64,000 nucleotides of DNA from Chamaecrista fasciculata (GCA_003254925.1 QANZ01055250.1:36194-100193); one strand, 5' to 3'. Positions 1-12,900 are shown, counted from the first letter of the stretch. The notes: a model not told the origin generated them from the sequence alone. Numbers and translations are program-made.

Positions 1-1323
1 GGGGGGGGGGGGGGGGGGAGGATAGGCATCATAATGTATAAAAGGGAGAAAATTACATATAGTTTATAGCCAATTTGAGGATGCATATTCTATGTGTGTG
101 TATGACAAAGCTTTCAAGATCGAGAGCTTTCCTAGGATTGGAAGTGGAACAAGGAAATCATAAGACCGGATCCAGATTGTAATATCATATCACGTGAAAA
201 AATGGATATATACGACAACAACAAATAGTAACATAGAAATTTTAGTAAGTGTACATTTTTTTGAATCACATTAGTTTTCTTTAATAAAAAACTAATAAGT
301 TTTGAATATCATAATATCTCATGTAAACAAAATCCGTAAGTCAACAAAGTAAAATATTAAGATATAAAACTCAGGAAACACATTAAATATCATTCTTATC
401 CTTATCGTCATTCTCCCATGATATTATCTAGCTTTGGAATTTGTTGAAGGAAACAAGAAAAAGAGATGTTAGTGAGATAGGTGTAATTTATGATCTTGTA
501 ATCTTACAAGATGATCTTACTTGCCACCTTGCTTGTAAGACCACAATCTTAGTTCAATCTCACCCAAAACTGATCCTACACAAGATTGGAAGTGGAAAAT
601 GCTTGCTAGATCCTAGGATTATTTTACCCTTCTGTCGTTTAAGACATCTGAATAGTATTGGTGTATGGTGTCCTTCATCATAGTTTGCTGTTCATTGTAT
701 CAATTCTTTTTTCATTAATTATGCCATGGTATCATCAGCATGGCTTATGGGATAAAAGAATTTATATTGAGAAACAGAAGATATATGAATAAAGAGTATA
801 AATTGTCCTCCAATGAACGAAGGTCCTAGATGGAATTGGATCCTTTCATATGAGAGGGTAACTTGACACTATCGTGTCAAGAGAGAAATAGACAGAAATT
901 TACTTAAATGGTGGGCCCCATATAAATAATAGTTATCATGATTGTATGGGGTCCACCTATTATATGTTTATCTCTCTCTTTATATGACCGTTCTTGCGTA
1001 AAAGGAGCTAGATCCGTCCAAGACCAACTTAAAAAGGGTAAACACATCGTAAAATTGCTCAATTCTTTTCTGTTTCTAAAAGACTCTTAAGGAGACTGTA
1101 GAGAGGCCTTAAACAGAATTGTGGCTGCATATCTCATAATTTATTGAGGTTGATTACTCTGGTTTATTTTCTGTAAAATTTAAGTTGCATGGTCATTTTT
1201 AACTGTAGCTTGAGTCACTCAGATATATTGGTTCAAATTACAAATAATAATGAGTAGGGGATTGTTTTTGCCACTTGGATGTAATACATCAATTAATGTG
1301 TTGCTTGTTCTGATCTATGATAG
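1..1323. other. UPF3 intron (right part) and homopolymer edge
   Basis: No coding exon is visible here. The stretch lies upstream of the first recognisable UPF3 exon, which begins in phase 0 after an AG at 1322-1323, so it is most simply the end of a UPF3 intron. The window opens with 18 consecutive G bases, which looks like a sequencing or assembly edge artefact. A small fold-back element at about 822-1025 is listed separately. Short open frames here are AT-rich and resemble nothing I recognise. Confidence 0.6.
822..1025. mobile_element. small fold-back MITE in UPF3 intron
   Basis: The ends are imperfect inverted repeats: GGTCCTAGATGGAATTGGAT on the left pairs with the complement of the end at 1000-1025, and the match continues inward, including GGTGGGCCCCAT near 908-920 against ATGGGGTCCACC near 945-957. 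A near-perfect hairpin, CTTGACAC TATC GTGTCAAG, lies at about 862-881. It has no coding capacity. I could not find a clear target-site duplication, so the superfamily is open. Confidence 0.5.
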
Positions 1324-4187
1324 GCTTCACCGGCTGTGGCAAAGATTAGCAGAAGAGCCAGAGCTACTTCATCTGGGAAGCCAGGCTCAGACAGTACTAA
1401 ACGGGGCTCTGAGAAGAAGAAGGTAAGACTTATTTATGAAATGCATGTGGTAGTATTATTGGGCAAATTGCAGAAGAATTCCTTTAAATGCTTTACACCA
1501 AGAGATCAAAGATTTGGCTTCTTAATGTCATTGTATATTTCATTGGCAAATTTGAGGTATTCATTTACACTTGAATATTGTGTTCTCTGAAGAATTTTCA
1601 AGTAAGGCTGCATGTTAAATACATAGCCATAAAAAGAGAAATTAGGAGGCTGAACTCTATTATTGAAAGTGATTCATAGTTTCTAAATATGCATACACAT
1701 ACTACATATATAGTAGTAGTTCTCCTCAAGTCAACTAGTAGTATCTTTAGGAATCCAGTTTTCTCCATAATATGTGCATTTGAATGCTTTTGTTTTTATT
1801 TGGGTTGTGTTGTTTGCTTAGTCTGATTTTTTGTAAAGCAAGATGCACTATTTAAGCTTACAAAGAACAGTGGGATGTGTAACTGATCAGTTTGGTTCTT
1901 GTGTGTCAGTACGTTCAGAAGGACAATGCTAAAAGTACTAATCGGAAGGACAAATCAGCCTTTATTGTGGTTTCCCGCCGTGAAGATCAACCATCTGCAT
2001 CAAGTTCAAAAGGAATATCTGAAACTGAAGCTGGTATTTAACTTTTGATTTATAAAGATTTTCTGTTTCTTTGTTTTCTTGTTCCGTAATAAAATTTCTT
2101 TTTTCTATATTAAAAAAATATGAACTTGAAACTTGGAATTAAACTTTTCTGAATTATGTATTTTTCAGCTTATATGCCTTTAGATACAAATATCTCATAT
2201 GATAAGACATGCTCCACCAACCCCCACTCCCAAACTATCTATGTCAATTTCATTTAGTTACATCAAACTCTGAAGTAAAGATGTCTGATATCTTCATGGA
2301 ATAGAAACAGAAAAAGATGAAAATAACTCGTTCTTGTTCTTCCTTTAAAAAGAAAAAGAGAAAAAAAAAAAAGAGAATTCATTAACCTATTGTTTTGACA
2401 ATATTTTTTGGTTTGATCATGCAGATGGGAGAAATGCTTTTCTTTGCATTTTCTTTTGAAATTTTTGAAAAAATAAACAATGTAAATGTGTGATTAAGTT
2501 ACTTATAACACTCAATTTAATTCTGACATGTTTTTAAGGGATTCCCTATTTCTGACATGCAAAGAGATTGGACAACTTTCAAGACTTTTACAATTTTGTT
2601 TAGGACCTTTCATATGCTTTTCTGTTTTGTGATTGTATTTGCTTTCTGTGAGTGAGGATTTGGTATCATCAACTTCTTTAATTCTCTTCTCTTAGTTAAA
2701 TTTCATCGGCCATAGAAGAGAGGGAAAAACAAAAAATCACATGCTTTTGATGCATTTGCAGTGCGTGGACTTGAAGGTTCTCTATCAGGAATCCCTCTGA
2801 ATGCTGGCCCTGGAAAGAAAAAATTCCTGCTGCTCAAGGGAAAAGAGCGGGAAATTCTCAGTGTATGTTTCTTTTTTCATCATTTTTCTTTCCTTTCTTA
2901 TCTTTATTTCGCTTTTTTCTCACTTAAGCATCTTTCTGTCTATTGTTTTTCTTCTAATAAAAGTTATTCTCTTATTGAGAAAATGTTATGGCAATGCGAT
3001 GTATATTTCTGGACAATATATGGTTTATTTACTTTAGATCTTATCTGGGGAATTTTGCTTTGAAATTTTTTTTTGTGGTACTCTATTAGGCGGCTGAGGG
3101 TATGGCTCAACAGCAAAATGTGCCACCTGGAAATTTTTCACCTTCCACTGGTTCAAAGCAGAACCAGAGACGTGAAGCTAGTGGAAGGTTGATCCGTAGC
3201 ATACTTCTAAATAATGAATCTCGTCAAAGTCAGTCCTCTACTGCTGCACAACAGAAGGTTCAGATCTTGAGTTCTGAGAATGGGAAGCGACCACCTCGGT
3301 CAATTAATGCAAGGTCTGGGATAAATGGTGTAATATCTAATCATGATGCAGGCCAAGGTAGTTCTGAAGGGGATTCTAAAAGGGTTTTAGATGAAAAATT
3401 TGTAAAAAGGGACTTGCATGGTTCGGGAAGCGTTGGTGAAAAAACAGAAAGACGAACTAGAAATAAGGATAGACCCGATCGTGGTGTTTGGACTCCTCTT
3501 CGCCGTTCTGATGTTTCACATGCTTGTAATGAGCACTCATCATCCTCTGTGTCACTGTCTTCACTGTCACATTCTGAATCAGTTGAAGGTATGACCATTA
3601 ATTATGCATCAAATTGTTTATAAAGATGAAGACTTCTGTGAATTTAGTATGCAATCATTTTCCTTATTGAAATTTCTATATATAACTGAGAGATGTAAAT
3701 TTCTAAAGACAGTATCAATCTGTAATTTTTCCAGTTTCTGCTGGAGAAACGAAAGATGATGTCTCTTGTGGAAGCAGAAGTGGGGAATTTTCAGCCTCAT
3801 CTGGTGGTCGTAATAGTTCCTCTGTTGAGAATGGTTGGTGTCAATGATTCTCTTTATAAACAAAAACTCATAATATACACACTAGAACATATTTGCCTCA
3901 ATTTTTATGTCATTGTGTTTAACGAAACTTTTGAACTCCTTAGGTTCTCTGAGACATCTTGCTCGCCGTGGAGTTATCCATATAGTGAAGGATGATACTG
4001 CAATCTGTTTGAGTGAAGCAAAGCCTTCCAAGAGAGGTGCTACTGGGCATGGTGCTCATGAGGTATTTTATATGCTGTCAGTTTCGTTATTATTTTTTTG
4101 TTATATCTTTTTATGAACCACCACTTAAAGTACTGATTGTGTCTGCAGAAGCAAGTGTGGGTTCAGAAATCATCTTCAGGGTCCTAA
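1324..4187 (+). CDS. UPF3: UPF3, nonsense-mediated decay factor (3' part)
   Basis: C-terminal 359 residues of UPF3, the factor that bridges the UPF1-UPF2 decay machinery to exon-junction complexes and shuttles between nucleus and cytoplasm. Exons: 1324-1422, 1910-2033, 2762-2862, 3090-3588, 3735-3833, 3944-4062, 4149-4187; all introns are GT-AG and the frame closes across each. The order of conserved blocks matches Arabidopsis UPF3 as I remember it: a basic stretch ending RGSEKKK, then GKKKFLLLKGKE, GRLIRSILLNNESR, RRTRNKDRPDRGVW, and the ending KQVWVQKSSSGS. The NKDRP block (about 3459-3485) corresponds to the exon-junction-binding motif of animal UPF3B. The N-terminal RRM-like UPF2-binding domain is outside the window. 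Most of this region is low-complexity, Ser/Arg/Lys-rich and probably disordered. Confidence 0.93.
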
Positions 4188-6160
4188 AATCTAAGGTGGT
4201 AAGTCCAGATTTATTTGCATGATTGTATCTACCATTGTTTTTCTTGTCTTTTCTATTAAAGATTGAGAACTTATTATCTCATTGGGAAATTAGGCATTCG
4301 CTTTTATATGAAGATTGATGTTTCTGAAAATATTAAGTAAACTGGTGGTTGGCAGCAAGATATTTGTAAATTTAGTGGGCTGATTGTGTATGTGAAAGGA
4401 ATGACAAATCACAGACATGTTGTAGCATTTACCACTTGTTGATGACCCAAAAATTGTTTGCTCTTTCCCTTTGGCATATTTACTGTTGATGAGGCCATGT
4501 AATGCATTTATTATTGTCATTATTGTTCATAATTTGTGACAATGATTGAACTTTTGGAAAGTTATATGATATAATGGCATGAAAGAGAATTAAGTGTCAA
4601 GGAAATGTTAGATGGAGAGTTATAATGGTTATAGCTATATCTGAGTCTGACTGTCATCTGAGTTACTGCAATGTGCAATTTGCAATATGAAGGTATAAAT
4701 ATATATTGGAAAATGGTAAAAATTATGAATGAAAGGGGTCTGAAGTAGAATAACCATAATATGATTTCAGAATCTTATTCTCGAGAGTTCTGACTGTCTT
4801 CCAAGAAAGTTGATGTGTTTTGACAAGGTATTAAAGTGATACTAGAAACAGGATGAGAAGGGTAATATCTTTTTAAGAGGAGAGTTTAGGATAAACGAAA
4901 CACTAGGAAGAGAGTATGAGAAAGGTTAGAGTTGAGGAGATTGGGAAGTAAAGAAGCCCCTGAATTTTAAAGCTTATGTCTCTCCTTATTCTCCGACTTT
5001 GTTGTTTTTGTTATTTTTTTTTATTGAAATACCTTATCCACCTTCTCATGATTTTAATATGAAGCATTGGCTGTTGTAATATATTGTTTGGGTTTCTTTA
5101 AGTCAGCTGGTATTGAATTTAGATAGATGACTTAAACATTAATAAACATATTGATCTTAGTGGTTTGAGCCTTTGAGGGTAGGTTTAGATCTCATTCTTT
5201 AACTTACAATCTGATTAACAGATAATGGACACACTAAGTCAGCAATAATTCCTTGAAGTTTGAGGGGATCATTCCTGCAATGATGAGCTATAGTCTCTGT
5301 TAAGGATCGTCCTTGACAAATTCAGGTCAACCCAAGGCATTGCTACTTGCAAGGTATGTATGCAGTACAAGATTAACTCATAATAGTATCTTCAATGAAA
5401 GTTTTGTTTTCTCTTTATGATATTTCTTTGAATTAGACATATTGCCTTATTTGCAAAACTGTTACAGAAGATGATCCCGGTGTTGCCTGACGGAGCCTGC
5501 TCATTGAAAGGAATCCCAAAGTTATCTACCTCATGGTCATGGACATGATTTTTCTGCTGAAAAGAAGGTGGTGTATCAGTCATGTCTGTTAGATGTTTAT
5601 ACAATTCGTCTTCGTCTTCGTCTCCTTTAAGTTGTTGAGTATTTCAGTGGTGGAAAGAACTTGTGCTTGGGATGATGTAATTGTAAAAATACATGGAACT
5701 TAGCATGGGATTGTTAGTGTTTTGGCCCTTTTGGGGAAGAGTCACAGCATATATAGCACGTTTGTCCCTATCAGTGGAGACGTAGTAGTAGTTGGACAAT
5801 GTTGTGTAGTAAGGTGTGTGATTCACTTGATTCAGGGTGCGACTGTACGTGCATGTCGTCATTGTAAAGATAAGATGTGAATGTACTGAAAATGTCATAG
5901 TGCGTCTTATGGTTGGTTGCTTTGCAATGCGGGACTGGTGTTACTGGGAACATATATTTTCTCTTTTATCGGATTGGCACCCCAAATAAAAGTGGATATT
6001 GCCTTATTTTGATCAGGGTTGAAACATATATGTTTTCTTGGTTGTTCATCTGCATACTTTGTGAATTCAAAGCTTTAATATCAATGGGTAAATGCTACTA
6101 TCCTAATATTGTTAGATTCTGGGGTGCTTGAAAAATAAAGCTGGTGTTTTATAAATCTGG
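4188..6160 (+). other. UPF3: probable intron-containing 3' UTR of UPF3
   Basis: A strong donor, GTGGTAAGTCC, begins at 4199, only 11 bases after the stop. Good acceptors follow at 5221 (TCTGATTAACAG) and 5325 (CAAATTCAG). A second donor, AAGGTATGTA, is at 5354 and a second acceptor, ACTGTTACAG, at 5467. A polyadenylation signal AATAAA lies at 6134-6139. Between these, 5468-6140 is less AT-rich than its surroundings and has no long frame. The simplest reading is a 3' UTR with two introns (4199 to 5221 or 5325, and 5354-5467). This is inference from signals only; no transcript was seen. Confidence 0.5.
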
Positions 6161-6647
6161 TAACAAAGTAATGTACTTACAAGAAAGGTATTTTATTCGT
6201 AAATCGTTGAGGGATTAAGAGAAATTCTTTTGTGGAAAATTTAAGGCTTGCTTGATCCTCATGTAAATTTTTTTCTTTTAAAATTGTTCTGAGAGTTTAG
6301 AGCATATCATAGTAATTTTCTGTTTTTCAAGTTTTAAAAATAATTTTTGTTTCTTTCAATTTTAAAATAAAAGCATAATGTTAATAAACAAATGTTTTAA
6401 TTTTGTTTTTAAAAATTTAAAATAATTTTTAAAAAGGAGAATCAAAGTATCAAACATGTCCAGCATACGTCTTTTGTTTTTTGGTCGAAATGTTTCGCAT
6501 ACGTCAAAAGGAAGAGAATCACGGATTTCACTATCTAAGGCTAATGAAGCTGAAAGATCCGTAAAATCTCACATGCTGGAGCCCAATTTTCTGGCCCATT
6601 TTTTTTTTGATTAAGCAAAAAACGAGTTACCCATCACTTTTTCTGTA
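6161..6647. other. spacer, nothing recognised
   Basis: AT-rich DNA between the likely UPF3 polyadenylation site and the hAT element. It has no frame, RNA gene or clear repeat that I can support. Confidence 0.5.
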
Positions 6648-6655
6648 GTATGTAC

Positions 6656-7197
6656 CAATGTTGCAAATTGCGGCTGCGGTTGCGTTGCGATTACTGTGGT
6701 TGCGGGTATTGTGGGTGTTACGATGCGGGTTGCGGTTACTGCGGTCGTGAATTTTTTTAAAATTGCACAAAATGTTAAATTTTAAAAGTTAAATATATTA
6801 TATGAACTCATACATATATGAATTCACACTTCACTCATTCTTCTCAAATTCAATCTCTCCATCTTATTATCTCATATTTGAAGCTATGATAATAAGTGGT
6901 GGATATAATAAATCAACCAATAAACTCTCCAATTCTTCTACACGCTCTTTCTATGTCTCTCCCTAATTTTTTAGATCAATATTTCTTTAAATCAGAAAAA
7001 AAATAAGCATCTAGACCGCAACGTAACCGCATTTCTGCCGCATCGCCGCAACGTTGCGGCCGCAACACCTTTACGTTGCGGTGCAACCCTGTGATTTAGG
7101 CTCACACCGCAATTGCGGTGTGATGCGGTTGCGTTGCTTACCGCAACCGCAATATTGCGGCCGCAATTGGTGATGCGGTCCGCTATTTGCAACCATG
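6656..7197. mobile_element. non-autonomous hAT element, 542 bp
   Basis: The element is flanked by a perfect 8-bp direct repeat GTATGTAC (6648-6655 and 7198-7205), the hAT signature. Its ends are inverted repeats, CAATGTTGCAAAT on the left and the complement CATGGTTGCAAAT on the right. Both subterminal regions carry many short TGCGG/CCGCA motifs (6668-6750 and 7015-7185), the kind of clustered subterminal repeat that hAT transposases bind. The core is AT-rich and non-coding, so it must have relied on a transposase in trans. The perfect duplication suggests a fairly recent insertion. Confidence 0.88.
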
Positions 7198-7397
7198 GTA
7201 TGTACATTTCTATATTTTTATTAGATTATTCAATGAAAATTAATGTTTTAAAAATTGGACTAATGAATGAATAAGAAAGATTTTTTAGTGAGGAGTTGAT
7301 TGGTTTAATTGATTGAACTAATGTTTTGAAAAAATGACTAATTTTTTTAAAATTTAATTATTTTAAAATATGACAAAAATAATCGTAATTATTTTTT

Positions 7398-9090
7398 GGG
7401 AAAATGTAACAAGACCCTTAAACTTTGGATCATTTGGAAGTAGACCCTTAGGAGGCGTTTGGTACACAGATTGAAAAAATAGTTCCAGAATTATGAGCTC
7501 CGGACTAGAGTAATCCCGAGTTTGGTACGCGGATTGGAAAATTAGTCCCAGGAATATTGTATTCCCAGGATTAGGATAATTTCTTAAAATAGCTATTTTC
7601 TAATCCCACCCTAGGGTGTGGGATTAGTCTAATCCCATGACATGGGATTATTTTTCCCATCCAAAATTATTTTATTACCCCTAATTAATTTCCTCTAATT
7701 AATTAATTCTTTCTCTACAAACCCTAGTCACTTTTCATCTTTGTCATTTTACAACTCTTTGTTGAGTGAGACTTTTTTAGACAATTTTATTATGTTGAGA
7801 ATTATGGACATTGTGTTATGAAATAGTATTTTTCTCATGAATCTATTAATGTTATTTAAAAATTTTGATTATGATATAATTATTTCTTTATGATATAGTA
7901 TTTTTCTCATGAATTTTTTTGAAGAATTTCTACATTTGATAAACTATTGGTTGGTTGAGAATAAAAAGTCAAGGGCATATTTGTAAAAGTATTAAACATT
8001 CCCAGGAATATCAAAGTTGAACCAAACACAAGATTGTAACATTCCTGGGAATATTGCAAAATAATCCTAGGATTATTTTAACTCATCCAAACAGACATTC
8101 TTATAATCCTGGGAATCTTATTCCTGGGAATCATATTCCTGGGAATGTGATTCCCGGGATTGAAAAAATAATCCGTGTACCAAACGTCCCCTTAAACTAT
8201 CAATTTTGAAAATCAAATTCTTAAACTTTGAAGGTTTAGGAATTAGATCCTTCCATCCATTTTTTCACTAATGATGTTAATTATTATTAGGATAAATTAC
8301 ACTTTGGTACCCTGTGATTTGGCTATATTCCACTTTGGTACCCTGTTGTTTAAAAAGTGACATTTTGGTATCATGTGGTATTCTCCGTTAACACTTTGCT
8401 ACCTCGAACTTTAATTTTGTTAGAAAGTTAACAGAAATTGGAATTTTGGGAGCTATTTTGTAATTTAATCATAACAAATTTTGCAAAAATTAGATATTGA
8501 CCCCCAATATCTTTGGAAAATTACAAATAGGTCCTTGGATACATATTATCTAGGGATTAAAATGAAAAATATAAAAACTTTTTGGGGTCAAAACATAATA
8601 TTTGAAAAATATAAGACAGAAGATAGAATTACAAAACAGTCCCAATTCTGGAGAAAGTTTGCAATCTAGTCCAGTTAAGATCTAAAATTTTGTGTTTCAT
8701 TATTTTGAAGATATTTAAATATTTATATGTGTTTTAGTAATTTCAACATCTTTTACTTGCATTCAAATGACCTTTTATCTCCCAAAGATGGTTAAAATTA
8801 CGAAATAGCCCCAAAAATGCCAATTTTTGTTAATTTTCTAACGGAATTAAAGCTCAAGGTACCAAAGTGTTAACAGAGAATATCACAGAGTACTAGAATG
8901 TCACTTTTTAAACCACGAGGTATCAAAGTGTAATTTATCCTAATAATAATTAACATCGTTAGTGAAAAAATGGATAAAAGGATCTAATTCCTAAACCTTC
9001 AAAGTTTAAGGATTTGATTTTCAAAATTGATAATTTAAGGGCCTACTTCCAAATGACCCAAAGTTTAAGGGGTTTTGTTACATTTTTCCC
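7398..9090. mobile_element. Mutator-like fold-back element (interrupted)
   Basis: Long inverted arms start GGGAAAATGTAACAAGACCC on the left and end in its near-complement at 9090. The arms run roughly 310-330 bp each (left to about 8470 excluding the insertion, right from about 8790) and contain the CACTTTGGTACCCTGT-type motif common in plant Mutator-like termini. The flanks carry a perfect 10-bp duplication ATTATTTTTT (7388-7397 and 9091-9100). The left arm is split by a 741-bp PIF/Harbinger element at 7451-8191; without it and its 3-bp duplication the element is about 949 bp. No transposase frame is visible. Confidence 0.87.
7451..8191. mobile_element. nested PIF/Harbinger-like MITE, 741 bp
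   Basis: The ends are GGAGGCGTTTGGTACACAGA and the complement of a right end reading GTGTACCAAACGTCCCC, flanked by the trinucleotide TTA on both sides (7448-7450 and 8192-8194), as expected for PIF/Harbinger. The subterminal parts contain repeated CCTGGGAAT/ATTCCCAGGA motifs. There is no open frame of note. It sits inside the left arm of the Mutator-like element and so inserted later. A degenerate similar end may be present in an O-fucosyltransferase intron near 37180-37235. Confidence 0.87.
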
Positions 9091-9189
9091 ATTATTTTTT
9101 ATAAATTATTTTGTAGTTCTAAAATTAAAGAAGATGTAATGATGTATTAGTTATAATTACAATTTTGAGACTGTATATGTGTTTTTTTA

Positions 9190-9756
9190 GAGAAAATCTA
9201 CTATTTGGTCCCTCTTTTTTTACCGAGTCAACGATTTGGTCCCTCATTTATTGAAATGGACTACTCAGTCCCTCATTTACCATAATTGTCAACTATTTAG
9301 TCCCTCATTTATCATAATTGTGAACTATTTAGTTCCTCATTTATCATAATCGTCAACTATCAAACGTTAAATATTTACATGATATCATTAAATGCCACTT
9401 TGGCATCTAAACCACCTAAACCAATCGAACTGGACAAACAAACACAATTAAATCGGCCTAAAATTGAATTAGACCCAAATATTTGTATTATACGTGAAGC
9501 TTCTATAAAGCATAAATTATTGAATTATTCCTAAATCTCAAAGCCCAGGTGATCCCAAATAGTTGAATATGTGACATTTTACGTGTTACATGTGCACTTA
9601 ATGGTTAGGTTATCAATGTTGGTGACGGATATAGGCTACAGGGACTAAAAAGTTGACATTTCTAATTTTTTTATGGAGCAAATAGTCTATTGCAAAAATT
9701 CAGGGACCAAATAGTTAAAACTATGAAAAAAGAGGGACCAAATAGTAACTTTCCTC
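9190..9756. mobile_element. Mutator-like MITE upstream of FANCM
   Basis: The inverted ends read GAGAAAATCTACTATTTGGT on the left and the complement of AAATAGTAACTTTCCTC on the right. Inside the left end, the phrase TTTGGTCCCTCATTTAT recurs four times at about 35-bp spacing. The core carries no frame. The expected 9-bp duplication is not clean, so the age is probably greater than that of the neighbouring elements. Its right end is 191 bp from the FANCM start codon, so it likely contributes promoter or leader sequence. Confidence 0.7.
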
Positions 9757-9947
9757 TTTTTCTTGCTAGGCTTTTCACGCACGCGTCTCGTATTTCGTCT
9801 TTGAAATTGCATTTTCAAAAATTGCCGCCAATCCTTAATTTCGTCTCAATTTCGCAACGCACAAGGCTTCGCTTTCAACTTTCAATCTCTGGTAATCAAA
9901 GTCTCCGCTCTTCACTCTCAGCTTCCAAATATCATTTTTATTCTTCA

Positions 9948-12900
9948 ATGTCCTCTATCAATCCTTACGAGATCATCGACGACGACGATGGCGATGATGT
10001 AAGTAACTAAGTATTTTCTACACTTACACCTTCTTTCTCTCTCTGTCCGCTTCTCTATTCATTCATCATTGTTTCATTCTCGCACTTTAGGGATTTGATT
10101 GGGAAGCAGCTGCAAAAGAAATCGACGTGGCTTGCCAGGTCACAAGACCCTCCACTTCACTCGCTGCTGAAACTCCCAATTTCGCCCAAAATGATTCCAA
10201 GAACAAAAAGAAAGCCGGGACTTCGCGCCAATTCACTATACATAAATTTTTGGGTAAGAAGGAAGCGCCGATACCTCAAACTGAGGATCCCAAGATCGGC
10301 GAAAATGGTCCAGATTGCTTGGAAGGAGATGAAGGGGTGAGCTGCATTGACGTTGATACTGAGGCAGCCAAAACTTGGATATACCCAGGTTCAGATGAAA
10401 TTGTTTTTATTTTTTATTTTTTTCCCCTCCAGCTTAACTTGTTTGGCTTCATCTTTCTTTGTTTCTTTTCGGGTGAAGAGGGTACTTTTAGGTAATTTTG
10501 CTTTGGGAACTAGTTGTTTTAATTTAGGTTCAATTTGTATTTTGCCCCTCAGTATTTTCTTTTGGTGATAATCGCCAGTGGGTAGATAAGTTTTTTTAGG
10601 GAAATTTTAGGTTGTCTGGGAAATGAGTTCTGTGTTCAAGTTGATCTCCCCGTTAGAATTTAGCTATGAAGCACACTGACAGGGACACAATATTGACATG
10701 ACAAATTCTTAAAATCATATGACACAACACGCCATATATTTTTATATATAAACAATTAAAGATTCATAAAATTTGATGAAGACTTTAAAAATCACAATAT
10801 CTATCCATGACATATATCATATGTGTCATTCTTTTTTATTTGTGATGTCAAAGTCATAAAAAAAATAATTATATTTTGAAATTTATGAATATGTCGTATA
10901 AGTATCGTACGGACGTGTCTGACAGGATGACACTGTCCCAATACGAAGTGTCTATGCTTTATAGGAATTTAGTGTTTGAAGGGAATTTCTAATGCTAATT
11001 ATTTTTCACTTGTTCAAGGTGCTTTATGGTTCTATGTGGGTTTAATGTTTGTATTGATATTTGATAATGATATAGATAGGTCACATCTAGATACAAGTTC
11101 AGTTTTAGCTTTATGTTTCATAACTTGTCAGTTATAAGGTGTTACATTGATGATATTGATTTTATATATCAAGTAAAATTTAAATACGAGGGCCTTTATG
11201 TTATCTATTTCTCTGTTGGTTCATATTTGAGGTTCCACCGTGCAAGTAATGCGATTGGAGTTTTATTTATCATATATTCATTTGTACAGTACTTATGTTA
11301 TCTTGTTGTTCTTGTATGTTAAAATAATCTAATTATTTTAAAATTTGCAGTTAATGTTCCTCTTCGAGACTACCAGTTTGCTATAACTAAGTCAGCATTA
11401 TTTTCGAACACATTGGTGGCATTGCCAACAGGACTTGGGAAAACTCTGATTGCTGCTGTTGTTATGTACAACTACTTTAGATGGTTTCCCAACGGTAATG
11501 TGTATTTGAGAAACACCTTTTGAGATGGAAAAAATGTTCAGTTATTATTGCTTTGAATTTTTCAGCCACATCACTGGTGATTGAATGGTTTTGCTTTTCT
11601 AACCAATTCGTTTTTTATGATATCACTCTGCTTAGTGACTTTTTTTTGAGGCCCCTTGATATGCTTCTATTATGTAGTTAGCTTCTTAGTCTTTTTTGAT
11701 CTTATACGTACTCCTGTGTGAATATACAAGGGAAGTAATGAAGCATCTCATTATAATCTGTTTTAACAGTTCTTGTTTAGCATAGTCATTTACATTCATA
11801 GTCTATTGAAACCAAAATCCACGGAGATTTGTAGGTGGAATCCTTTATAATTGAAAAGTTTTGCACAAAACACTCAAATTGTGGCTAACCAATCATCATG
11901 AATCTATTAGTATCTGCTATAGAAGTTAAGCTTTCACCCTAGAGACATTGTTATACCATAATCAAACCTAAATACACATTGAAGATTCATTATTTAATAT
12001 TTTAGGGCAAAGCAATACCAATTTGGGGACTTACGACATATAAAGTGAACGACTGCTCACATTTAATTATTGCAAGTCTAGAATATATAATGAAAAATGG
12101 ATGAAAGAAATGTCTTGCGTGACCTTTACCCTTGAGTGCTTTGGAATCATGTTAAGTCTTACGGGAGTAAGTTTCAAGATCAGAGAATTGAGAATTTCTG
12201 ATACCTTATTCACATAGAAACAAGTGGTATATATACACAAGGCTAAAGCTTCCTATATTATATACATACATCTCAACTACCTATATTAACTCAACTATAA
12301 ATTACTTACATGACTCATAACAGGGAGAAAAAACAGAGAAAAAAGTCTCAGTGGTCACTGCTGACTGTTGTGATTTTTTAAGGTGCCTCCACTTTTTGCT
12401 GATTGTTGTGATTCTTTAAGTTAGATTATAGGGCCTTAACAGAATTCTTATACAATAGGAGAATAATAATAGTCCAAGAATGGTAATTGTTGATCCAAAT
12501 TTCTACTTTAATGAGTTAGAAGTAGATTTAAATTAATGCAATGTACTTCTGAAGTTTTATGTCTATTTCAGCTCACTGACTGAGAAGTATAAAATTGGAA
12601 TTCGAGTATGAATATATATGTGTACATGTGTGTGTGTGTGTGAGTAGTGTCCTATGACTTTTGAAGTTTTATGTCTATTTCACTTGTCTCTTTAGACTTT
12701 GATATATTCCTTTCATTACATGTTGATCATAAAAGTTCTTGAAGTTGAGTAAGGCATACTAAATAGCTTTAAACATGCAAAATGTTGTTCGTTTTGTACC
12801 TTTTTTTGGCGAAAAAATGTTATTAGAGCGTGATCAATTTTCATTTGTTTAAGTTAAGCACTTATCTTTTAATTTTTACTTGGTTTAGTATTTAAATTAA

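Noticed and set aside
6992-7207. Arg/Asn-rich frame on the minus strand
   Set aside because: It is a translation of the CCGCA repeats of the hAT element and not a gene.
12626-12644. GT dinucleotide run in a FANCM intron
   Set aside because: Ordinary short microsatellite with no evidence of function.
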